64,000 nt of DNA from Fusarium oxysporum f. sp. lycopersici 4287 (lineage: Eukaryota > Ascomycota > Sordariomycetes > Hypocreales > Nectriaceae): NCBI RefSeq assembly GCF_000149955.1, contig NC_030988.1, forward strand, positions 5,529,434 through 5,593,433. The letters run 5' to 3'. Both the position numbers and the translations under genes were made by a program. Positions 21,918 through 32,008 of the stretch are shown here, one piece after another; the stretch's first letter is position 1; every line of letters begins with the position of its first letter. A model generated the notes under the pieces. That model made no database searches. It was given only the letters and a program-made list of their open reading frames with translations, and had not been told where the DNA came from.

Positions 21918-24900
21918 ATGCCGTGCTTGGGGCTACCAGAGGAGGTCGAATTCGATGTCCACTCTGACGGTCCTGACATTGATGATGGCGAGGACCAAGA
22001 AGAGGCACGAGAGCTTATATCTCCGTTCTTGGCTGATGAACATTATCTCGAGGAGCCCGCGAGCATCCAAGGGAGCATAGTCAGCACAGAAGACGCTACA
22101 GATCAGTTTCAAAGAGGCTGGAGAGTAGACCGTCGCGCCGGCGATTCCTGGATGTATGGTATGGCACTGCATTGTTCGAAGAGCGTTGTAGAAGCCTTGA
22201 TTGATTTGTTTCAGCCCTTTCCCCCCCCACCCTCTTCTCCACCTAGAACTTGAACGAGGACACGCTGCCAGTTTCTCAAATATTTGTCTGACTCATCCTG
22301 ACTGATATGTCGTGTTAGCTGACGAGTTCATCGACGAGACGAACGACGAAGCCTTCGATGGGACACGTGCCCTTGACCTCCTCCAGCGCCGAGTTGTCTT
22401 GGACTATGGGAGCAAGAAGACTGGGTCAAAGCCGGCGAGCGAGGACGACGATTATTACCCCGTATTCCGGCTCGATTTCGTCAGCATCGTCGGTCTACCG
22501 CGTCGGCCGATTTGCCGGCCTAGCCACTTCTTTGACAATATCACAATATCCTTTCGCCACTGGAGTGCCCCGTATGTCGCAAAGCATGCACAGGGTATCG
22601 ACTTTGACCTGAGCGGCCGCACCTTCCGCGTTGCCACCGGCGCCACTCGGGAAGCTTGGTTCATTGTCATGCACCCGAATCAGAGAACTGCCGGCGCCAA
22701 CAACCCCCGTCGACGACACGATGCAACACATACAAGGACCGCACTCGTACAGGGCCGTGCTCTGATGCTCGCATCATACATCAAGGACATCTTCCTCCGA
22801 GGCGAGCTCCTTGGTGAAGGTGTTGAGCCGAGATGGGCCCTCGGAGGCAAGGAGACGCAGATGATTGCTTTTGACAAATGGGTCATATTCCAGACACTAT
22901 TTATGGACGGCTGGACGGGGTTTCTCGAAAGGTTCTCCGCACAGGACGACACTTTCTGGACCGATCATCAACCCGCCTTCCACGCGTATGACTATGGCGC
23001 CAACATCAACATAGAAGTCAACGAAGGCATAGCGAATCTCGAAGAAGAAACAGTCATTAGGCCAGCCTATCTCGATGGACTGGACGATGAGTTCGACGAG
23101 TCCGACGACGGTTACGATGGAGAAAGCAATAGTGTGCCGGCGACACAGCAAGGATGGGGGGAAATTGGAGGAGAGGAACGAGAGGATGAGCTCGACGAGC
23201 TATGCGACCAACCAACCGTCGAAGTGGAGGACAACGATAGTCTATTCGTGTCGGAGAGGGTGGACGATGTTGCTTCTCCAATACCACCTATCCTCAGTCC
23301 AGGGCGAATCATCGATGCGGAATATCGAGATATTGATGGCGAAGTCGACGCGAACGGGCCCAATGGTGATGAAGAGCGGGAGCGGAGGTTCCTTGAATGG
23401 ATGAACGAATCTGAGAACACTGATATAGGCCAAGACAACGGGACTCAACTACAAGATCAGGAGCATCAATATGATGGGCAAGACAACTCCCAGCAGCAGC
23501 CGTTGAGCCCAGATACTGACGGCAACGACGACGTCCATCCAAGGCAAGCACCAGACATCTCGCCAGCCAGTCTACCTCCTTCATCAGCATCGATACCAGC
23601 AACGGAGGACCAGAGAGAACATGATGCGTTGTATAGTCCCGGCCTGATGCGGTTGCGCGAGGCCCTTGAGGCGAAGTACAACCTCGATAACATCAGCCAC
23701 GTCTCCTATGCCCTAGCTGTTGATGTTCACTGTACCGCAGAAAATACGTATCCCGGCACAGAAGGAAGGGTAAGCCGTCCTGTATGCTTGCTTGCCGACC
23801 GCAACCGTGTGGCCGGGGAGTTTTACGGGAGTAACTACACCTTTTACCCACTCGGCTTCCACCCCGCATACGGCAACTTCACATCGGATCGTCCCCCTGC
23901 CTTCCTGGATAACGACCTGTTTACTGTCATGAAAGAGAACATGAGTCACCAGAACCAGGGTGCCGACGTACTTTCGTTTGGCTTCTTCCAGGGCTATTCC
24001 AACCTAAAACGGTCTATCCGTCATGGCCCTCACGACCTACTAGCCAGCCACGGCCTCGCCACAGCTGCACTCACCATTCCCTCGACGGAGGCTCAGCGCA
24101 CGGCGCGGCTCAAGGACAAGCAGCAGCGGCTCCTGGCCCAGGTGAGGGGGCGACTCACACCTGACAACCCTGGCGCATCGACACCTTTTGCGCGGGAGCG
24201 ACAGAGGGTGGAAGCAGCCATGCAAGCGAATGAGTTTGCGTTCCGATTCGAGCAGGTCATTTCCATCGATGCCCCACGACTCGTGCGCCGCCGTCGAAAC
24301 TTCAGTAGCGTACTACAACCCATTTTTCAGCTCATGCGTCTCTTCCTCAAGGAGAAACAGCTCTATGCAGGCATCCTCCGGCGTTTCAACCCTGATATCT
24401 TTCCAGGAGTCATGGTGGCTTTTGCCAGGGTTATGGAAGCAGCCATAGCAGAAATGGACCGTCGCTTTCGCGAGGCTGGGTCGAAAGGACTAGGTATGGC
24501 TCTCTCCGAAGGCGTCGCTGCTCTCGATCGACTGGGCAATTTTTGCTTCACCGGGGACCCGAGGGTGCTGCCTACCAAAGTCATGAGGCTCCTTGGTACG
24601 ATGGATAGTCTAAAAACATGCGGGTGGCCATTTATATCGCCGCGAATGTTGGACATCCGAGATGGACAAGGACTCGTTAACCTTGTGGGATGGCCACAGC
24701 TGAGCAATGGACGGCCCGTTCTGATGCATGTTGCCTCGCTAGAATACCACTACGATAGAACTGTAGCATCTAACCGACACAGTCAATTGTGGTTTGCTGA
24801 GCTTGGGGGTAGGTCAATAGACGGGATGGATAGGATGACAACGTTCCTTCATGAGGTATTCCAAGATCTGTGGATACCAGAGACGGTCGCTTTTATTGCT

Positions 24901-26277
24901 CGCCAAGTTCGCCGTGGCTTGAATCGTGGTATCCGCAGTGGCGGTAGGAGCGATGTTGGAGAACATGGTGATGCCGACACGGGCAATGAGGAGAGTGCTC
25001 AGGCGATGATCGCGTTAGAAGCCTGGGAGGCACGAGACAGTCCATTCAAAACGTCGTATGTGCCAGGAGTCTCTTTAGATTCCTTAGCGTTCCTAACATT
25101 GCCACAGAAACTTCGAGAAATTGTCGGCGGAAGTGCTCAAGTTCGATGACCGCTTGATGATGAATGAGTCAAAGATCGTGCTAAAGACGAGACGCGACTT
25201 TGCAGAAGAGATCTTCGTTGCTTTGATGGAGGGCGGTAGGAAGGGTCACCTAGGAGTCGAGTCTGTCGCACCGACCCACTCAACATGGCCCTCTATCCTC
25301 CGGGCCGCCATCCAACATACCAGAGGCAGCTTCGCAACAAGGGCTCAGTGGGTCTCGGGCATCGCAGCTGCCATGGTATCTGCGAGTATCGAATGGGTAC
25401 CTGGCTCTCATCGCCGGAGATTGACGCATCAACAGGTAGTACAGCTCGTGGGAGCGGCTGCGTCTGCAACGGTCCTCGCGGCTCGGCCCGATAGCCTTAA
25501 GAGACGGGCGCTAGAGGCGGAGGCTCGCAGGACCGTCGATTCGGTTGGCGTTAAGCGAGCGAAGATCCGACCGCGAATCGACCTAGGCTGCAAGATACCG
25601 TTCAAGCAGATCCCAGATATTGTGGAAAGAGGCTTTACGGAGATACGCCGGCTGTTCGCGAAAGGGGACCAACGCGTGCTATCTCACTACTGTGCAGCGT
25701 ACTGCTGTCTGACAGATTGTCTTGAGGACCCCTTATGCGATCTTATGCTCATTCTCACGTTGACCATCACAGCGTCTAGTGCGACCCCCGAGGTCCGGCC
25801 CAACACGAAGGGCTTCAGCGTGACGGCCAAGAGAAGGGATCCAGCTCTTCTAGCAGCCAACATGGTGACGAGAATGCTTTGGTTCCTGCGGCCAGAGGCA
25901 TTTCCGTGGGATAAAGACCAGGATACAGTGCTACGGGTGTCTGAAATGACAAAGAAAATCGGTGAGCCGCGTCCATGATGATCCTGTTTAGCGTTAGTGA
26001 AGTAAGATAACTGATACCTTGACGATTCGTAAATGTAGAGCATAAAGGGGTCAACAATCGAATGCTTCGAGAACTGGGTTGGATCAAAGTCAAGGGTAAC
26101 CGGGATAGTCCACGCAACTGCGAGTCGCGTCTTACGCCTAAAGACGAGCTCTTTAAACTGCGTAACGACCTGATGTTTCTCATGAAGGAGCCGAGGACTT
26201 TTATTGGCAGTGTATTTAAGAGTAATAAGGAAGAATGGGTGGATCGATGTTCGGCTATTATTAAAGATAGGGAATAA
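21918..26277 (+). CDS. Gene C: 1,356-aa orphan protein, four exons
   Basis: The exons 21918-22158, 22319-25055, 25108-25961 and 26039-26277 join without a stop. The introns are 22159-22318 (GTATGG...TTAG), 25056-25107 (GTATGT, ctaac branch, CACAG; 52 nt) and 25962-26038 (GTGAGC...GTAG; 77 nt). All four pieces are in phase, which strongly supports one intact gene of 1,356 codons plus stop. The start is the first in-frame ATG; a GTG lies 24 nt upstream. The N-terminal 100 residues are acidic. A folded block (FRLDFVSIVGLPRRPICRPS, HAQGIDFDLSGRTFRVATG) follows, then a long Asp/Glu/Gln-rich linker (about residues 330-470), then a large folded region (VADRN-like LLADRNRVAGEFYGSN, LSFGFFQGYSNLKRSIRH, GVMVAFARVMEAAIAEMDRR) and a short basic tail. 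I recognise no domain. It is not obviously a transposase, recombinase or polymerase. It stands downstream of gene B on the same strand. Confidence 0.75.
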
Positions 26278-26358
26278 ATATAACATTATGGCAGGTCTAT
26301 CCAGAAAACGAGTACCATAAAAGTAAATGAAGGATAAGAGGCTGACCTAAAAAGAAAA

Positions 26359-26412
<54 letters not shown>

Positions 26413-27100
26413 AAGTAGAAAGCCAAGGCTTTGGCGAACTAATGTATTAAGGTACCATACAGAGACGAGGGTATGCTACATAAGTTCTTATTTGGGTAAG
26501 ATTCGAATCAGAAAATTAAATATCAACTCAAGCAATAGGGTAGTTGAGCTACTTTTGCCCCTCCACAAGGGCTGTAGTAGGCATGCCTAAGGAATAATTT
26601 AAGGTTTTGGCAGGGTTCCAGTGATAACAGGGGCAATATAAGGGGGTTGGGGCTAGAAGGGGCGCTGTGGACAAGGATCATCAGAAGGCCATAAAACCAG
26701 AGCGGCCCCCCATAAATCTGGGGCGAATGATTTCTCCACTTTCAACGACATACCAAGACTTTCAATAATAACGACGGACACGGCCTGCAACTAGCAATGA
26801 CTCGAGCTTGCCCAAGACAGCGAAAGCGGCGGGAAAAATGATGAAAAGACGGAAGCGACAAAAGCAGGGTTTACGAGTATGACTTGAATGATGATAGGAC
26901 GGGTAATCTGGGTGACCTGGAGGCACGGCCATTTCGGACAGGATGCGATGATGAGCGACACGATCAGATACGTCAACCCAGCAAAGGGCCCGTGTGTAGT
27001 ATTGAGAGTGGTTGGGGATAGGCAGAAGGGGTTAGGGTTTGTTTTACATATAGGTCTACGTCTGACCTTGACAGAGAGCTTTGGCTTTTAGTCTTGGCTG
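26278..27100. other. gene-free region with T11A40 tract
   Basis: T11 at 26359-26369 is followed by A40 at 26370-26409; the rest holds no convincing gene. The tract could be an old retroposed poly(A) tail, a simple repeat or a collapsed homopolymer in the assembly. Confidence 0.55.
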
Positions 27101-27910
27101 CGCTGGGAAGTGTTTGTGGTAGGAAACAAAGGGGATTTTTCCCGTAACCCTAACCCTAACCCTAAAATTACTTATGGAGTTTTAAAATTTGATCAGGGAA
27201 GGTAAGAGGCTAGCGGGTGTTTGAGAGGGTTAGGCAAAAGAGAGAGAGGGAGTGTTTAGCCGTCACCCTAAGCCAACCTGTAACCCTAAGAGGTTACCCG
27301 TCACCCTAACCCTAACCCCAATGCAAAAGCCGAAGTTTTCGTTTGACCCGGGAGGTCAAGAAGGTAGCAGGCGGTCGAGAGGGTGGCTAGGGAAAGGAGC
27401 TTAACGGTAGTACCAGAAGGAAGGGGTGGTTAAGAGGGCAAAAGTTGGGCTTGAGGTCTGACGTTGAGTGTCTTGACGCTGAGTCTTAACTCTGGGTCTG
27501 ACCCTAACCCTAACCCAATACTGGGTTAGGGTTAAGGGGTAAGGGTAAAGGGAAAGCCAGAGACAGCGGGAAACAGGGAAGGGAGGAAGGGTTGTAGGAG
27601 TGGTAAGTTCTAACCTCTGGGCTCCAACCTCTAACGTCTGAGGTGTGGGGTGAGGCGAGGTGCTGTTAAGGTTGAGTGGGAGGGTTAGAGAGGAGAGTTG
27701 GGGTTAGACAAGGAAGGTTGAAGTTGGGAGGGTTGAGGGTCTGTACAGTGTGACACAGTGTGTTTTCGCACGGACCGGGTCAGGGTTACTTAGGTGCCGT
27801 ATAAAACGAAGAACAAGAGGACTTTTAAGAAGTTTGGGTGGGTGGGTAAGCCCTGTAAATCCGCTAACGGCAGGTTGGGCGGCAGGGCGGAAGGGTTAGG
27901 GTTAAAGCAC
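27030..27910. repeat. degenerate interstitial telomeric repeats
   Basis: CCCTAA-strand tracts lie at 27145-27165, 27301-27318 and 27501-27516; TTAGGG-strand tracts lie near 27030-27039, 27522-27535 and 27893-27905. The intervening DNA is purine-rich and full of gggttag, gggtaag and ggttgag variants. The tract at 27145 is followed by aattacttatggagttttaaaa, a snippet also present in R1 (about 59-81). TTAGGG is the usual filamentous-fungal telomere unit, so this is a former chromosome end or telomere-derived sequence now internal. Confidence 0.85.
27505..27534. repeat. telomeric-repeat hairpin
   Basis: A 13-bp perfect inverted repeat (arms 27505-27517 and 27522-27534) with a 4-nt atac loop. 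The left arm is taaccctaaccca and the right arm its complement. The orientation is CCCTAA then TTAGGG, the opposite of an end-to-end telomere fusion. Confidence 0.85.
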
Positions 27911-28112
27911 TGTGCGCCGGAGGCGGCGCTCACTGCAGGTGCAAGCGCGACAGCGCTTCGGAAGAAAAGAAAAGAGAAAGTTTGTGAGGAAACAAGGAAA
28001 GTATGTTGTGTAACACAGTTACTCATGGATATGGGAGTAAGGGTTAGCCAAAAAGTTCGTGAGTTCAGGGTACACTTTTCTCAAAATATAATAATATCTT
28101 ATACCCACAATC

Positions 28113-30030
28113 TCAAATAGACCATTTCAAGCTAATTAAAGGTTTCCCAGACTTAATAGCTATTTTCTGGAATTACTTATGGAGTTTTAAAATGTAATGA
28201 TGGAAATGAGGTTGATGGTCGTGATGCTCCACCTAGAAGTCTTGGCTCACATTTAATTCAATTAGGTATAGCGCGGGATCGGCCTGGAAGTCTTGGCTCA
28301 CATTTAATTCAATTGGGTTTAGCGCGAAAAGCCAACCACTGGAATCTACCTTTCAATCTTGAACGACATAGATAGCTTTACTAACATAATTCGTGATGCA
28401 ACGAATCTGATAATTCAGCATACCAGCTCCATGGCATATCAATACATACGATCAGTATACTATATAGTAAATGCACGATCATAATACCACTCACGAGAGA
28501 CGCCAACTGTAAACTTTTTCCTTACAATAACATCATTACATATGCAGTAGACTCAAAAACCACTAATAAGTATCTTGCTTTTAGTTATTTCTTGCTTCTT
28601 ATCTATAAGGCCTTTAAGCTAATTGATGTTGCAAGAAACTGTTTTTTTTTTTTACCTCTTGGCCTATGCGGACCAGTGCACACTGTGATACTGGCAACCC
28701 ATAAACCTGTAACTGCCGAAAAAAAAAAAAAAGAAAATAATAAGGTTTAATTGCCATGCAGGCCACAGCATCAGTGTTGTAAGTAAGGGCAGGGTTGAGA
28801 TGGTCATGAATGTCAGTGAGATTTCAGTCGCAGGTCAATACCACAGATAAAAATCCACAACAAATCCGCCACTGCGAAAGATGATGTGTAAGTCATGTCC
28901 AACGATAGCCCAGAATGTAATTCAACCACTATCACTCGTTTTAGACATTTTAGATCCGTGTTGCGCATTTCTTCGTACTTTCCTTCCCATTCTCAGAGGT
29001 TTTCTAACTCTAGACCCAAACGTTGCTCGGTACGTACCGTTACAACCCTGCAAGTGGCTTGCCATTGCGGCCAATCCTATCAAGAATAACTGAACGTATG
29101 TCTCCACTATCCACTCTCAGCTAACCTTACTTCGAGCACCTGTGTCAGTACTCAATACTCTCAACAATTGCTCTTCTCGATGCCCGATTTTTTTCCATTT
29201 GTTCTCGACAATTGTCTATACAGCACTTAGCGTTGAGAATCATCGCACTGTTCTTCAACTAGATTCACTATTTGTAAAGGTCCTAGAAGACACAGAAAAG
29301 ATACCAGCTAGAATCTAGCTTCCTTCGATCCTTACACCGATGGCGACCATATAATGTCAGTTTAAATAAAGGCCCAATAAATATTACTCTATATAGCCCA
29401 ATGAAACCATGGTACCTCGCATCAGCCCAGGTATTATAATGTCTAAATCGTGTTATCCTTTGTCAGTACGTCTATCCTACATTTTTTAGTGACTGATACC
29501 GAAGACCAATGGTATTGCGTTTAACTGAACGGTCGACCCACCGAACCAATAGAATATCGAATAACTGAACGTACAGACCCCACTCTACCCAACCCTGCCG
29601 ATAAATTGACCAGGATGCTAGGGTTGGGAGTAAAGTCGCATCCAGTCTAAGAATAACGAGTCTGGAGATGCCATACAATATACAATGACCGTACAAAAAT
29701 TACGACTACGCATCAAGGTTCATTAGAGTCACTCCTTTCCTTATTTAATACACGAGTCAAGACGTTTTCCCTAATTTCCTCTGCCTGCTAGCTTGGCGCT
29801 CAAGGTGACTCGTGATCAATCAAAACTCCTACAGGAAAGTCACGATATTTGCAGGACTGAAGAATTCATCGTTCAATATCTCTCAGCCCTCGGCCATGGC
29901 ATAAATCGAGCGTCAGGTATCTCGTTTTACTTCATATCATTATGATTTCGATGTTTGACAGTGGAATATGAAAAACAATATCGACAAATATCTTATTTTA
30001 TTAAAGAAATCACTTAGCTTATCAAGCCAA
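28113..30030. repeat. R1 repeat, right copy (broken by gap)
   Basis: Near-identical direct repeat of 1-1918. It is immediately preceded by about 95 bp (28018-28112, ttactcatggatatgggagtaag) also present before the diverged copy at 10.1 kb. It ends exactly where the run of N begins. Confidence 0.9.
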
Positions 30031-30478
30031 NNNNNNNNNNNNNNNNNNNNNNNNNNNNNNNNNNNNNNNNNNNNNNNNNNNNNNNNNNNNNNNNNNNNNN
30101 NNNNNNNNNNNNNNNNNNNNNNNNNNNNNNNNNNNNNNNNNNNNNNNNNNNNNNNNNNNNNNNNNNNNNNNNNNNNNNNNNNNNNNNNNNNNNNNNNNNN
30201 NNNNNNNNNNNNNNNNNNNNNNNNNNNNNNNNNNNNNNNNNNNNNNNNNNNNNNNNNNNNNNNNNNNNNNNNNNNNNNNNNNNNNNNNNNNNNNNNNNNN
30301 NNNNNNNNNNNNNNNNNNNNNNNNNNNNNNNNNNNNNNNNNNNNNNNNNNNNNNNNNNNNNNNNNNNNNNNNNNNNNNNNNNNNNNNNNNNNNNNNNNNN
30401 NNNNNNNNNNNNNNNNNNNNNNNNNNNNNNNNNNNNNNNNNNNNNNNNNNNNNNNNNNNNNNNNNNNNNNNNNNNNNN
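30031..30478. other. assembly gap (448 N)
   Basis: A run of N. Any open frame crossing it is meaningless. The gap starts inside the R1 repeat, so the join between R1 and the DNA to the right rests on scaffolding. Confidence 0.99.
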
Positions 30479-30745
30479 TTTCAGGCTTGATCCAGCCATA
30501 CTGGCCATCCCGGATATCAAAGTACCAATGAACCGCTCTAGGTGTGAAAGAGTCGAACCTTTTAGCTTCTTGACGTCTACCCATCTTGGTCTTTAGGTCT
30601 GCGCGGCGATTGATAAACTTGATCACCCAGTTACGTCCTAAGTCGGGATGTTCGCCGAGGTTCGGGACAGTATCCAGTGTTGACCCGCGTACAACATAAT
30701 GCTGCGGCCGGGTCAGCGGACGCTTCGCTGAGCGGACAGAGTCAG
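30479..30745 (-). pseudogene. pogo/Fot-type transposase fragment
   Basis: On the minus strand the sequence reads LGRNWVIKFINRRADLKTKM, RQEAKRFDSFTPRAVHWYFD and YGWIKPE, the CENP-B-type HTH to DDE linker of pogo/Fot transposases. The 3' part, including the DDE core, is lost in the gap. The upstream part fades into DNA that is read on the other strand near the Helitron start. Confidence 0.7.
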
Positions 30746-32008
30746 CAGCCAAGGGTGGTGGGTGGTTCATCTCGGGTGGCGGTTGCCGAGCCTGTGCTGT
30801 TTCATCGGCACGTTTTGCCCAAGGAGAGTCGACGAGGAGATGAAGATGGAGATGGTATGGCTGCGGTTGTTCAACGAAAGCGCCGAGGGGGAAGACCGGT
30901 AACCAGGATAATGCTTCGGACTGAAGATGTTCACCAGCGCCCCACACGGCCTATCCAGCCTAGAGAGAAAGAGGGTATAGCAGGAGATGCGCATTTAGTC
31001 GGATGGTCGTCGCCAAGGCTACCACATCAGACTGCTTGTGAAGAAGCAGATCAGCCACGGAGAGACGATGCCACGGATCCGAGGCAGCTCGGGTGGCAGG
31101 GAAAGAGGACCGGTCACCCTGGCGGAGACCAGCCTCTGAGAAAACAGATTCGAGCCGGAATGCGGGGACAGAGAAGACGAGATCTTCAAACTGAAGACCT
31201 CGCCAGTGTGTTGACCTTCTTAGAGGAAGAATTTGCTGTAAAAGAAAGGTTGTCCAACGAGCAGACGTGGTGTGCGCCAATACCGCACGAGAGAAAAGTG
31301 TCGACCGTGCAAGGCTTCTATAGAGCGTTCCACGATGCGAACGCGTTAGCAATATGGACTTGCACGTTGTGCTACCGCAAGCGCACGAAAAGTGAGTTAA
31401 GAGAGATAACATGGAACGAATGGGTGTCGAGCTGCGTCGAAAAGGGCTCTCGCTCGCCATTTTCATGTCATAGATGCTTTCCCGTAGGTGAGGCGATCTC
31501 GGGCTGTGTGGAGTGTGTACGTGGTTTGAGGCGGGGTGCCCTGTCGCCCGCGGCTCAGCTTCACAGACGTATTGGGTGCGAACACATGTTTCCCGATGAG
31601 CTCAAGGACCTCACGCCGGTTGAGGAGAAGCTCATCGCGATGAATTCGTGTTATGGGTTTGTCACCAGGTACAGCATCCCGAGCAGCCAGAAGCAGACCG
31701 CAAAGTACCCGAAGCATATCAAGGGCCACATTACGGTGTTTCCGAATAACGTGCAGGAGCTGGCCACGAAAGTGCTTCCTCATCCGCTCGTGCAAGTCAT
31801 GGAAGAGATCCATGTCTCGTGGCAGGGTGCGGAGAAGCCAGCACCAAGCGACTTGTCAGGCCTATTGTCAGTGAGGCGACGAGCCGTTGAGAGGGCTCTT
31901 GTGTGGCTTAGGAAGAACAATCCGCATTACGCCGAGATCGAGATTGATGTGGCTGAGATGGAGAGCTGGGGCGCGCCGCCGCATGGGGGTGCCGTCGGCG
32001 GTGTATGA
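30677..32008 (+). pseudogene. Helitron N-terminal region (DUF6570-like)
   Basis: The frame opens at a TTG; the first in-frame ATG is near 30858, and the earlier part overlaps the pogo remnant. A Cys-rich zinc-type stretch (CTLCYRKR, SCHRCFP, CVEC near 31360-31520) precedes the hallmark DUF6570 segment (MNSCYGFVTRYS, KGHITVFPNNVQEL, VSWQGAEKP, WLRKNNPHYAEI). The frame is then lost near 31985 within a GGGGG run. A single-base change restores continuity into the next segment (VPSAVYDCMERNEPTAWE), so this was one protein with what follows. Confidence 0.8.

Noticed and set aside
10883..26277. Starship-type giant transposon
   Set aside because: No DUF3435-type tyrosine recombinase at the 5' end, and no R-H-x-x-R-Y pattern was recognised in genes A-C.
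25121..26277. Two small separate genes after gene C
   Set aside because: Both join gene C in phase through 52-nt and 77-nt introns with normal ends, so they are its last exons.
27145..27535. CRISPR-like or satellite array
   Set aside because: The repeats are telomere hexamers with irregular spacing and no constant spacer length.
29940..30947. Long minus-strand frame crossing 30031-30478
   Set aside because: It is open only because N codons have no stops. The two sides are R1 repeat and a pogo fragment.
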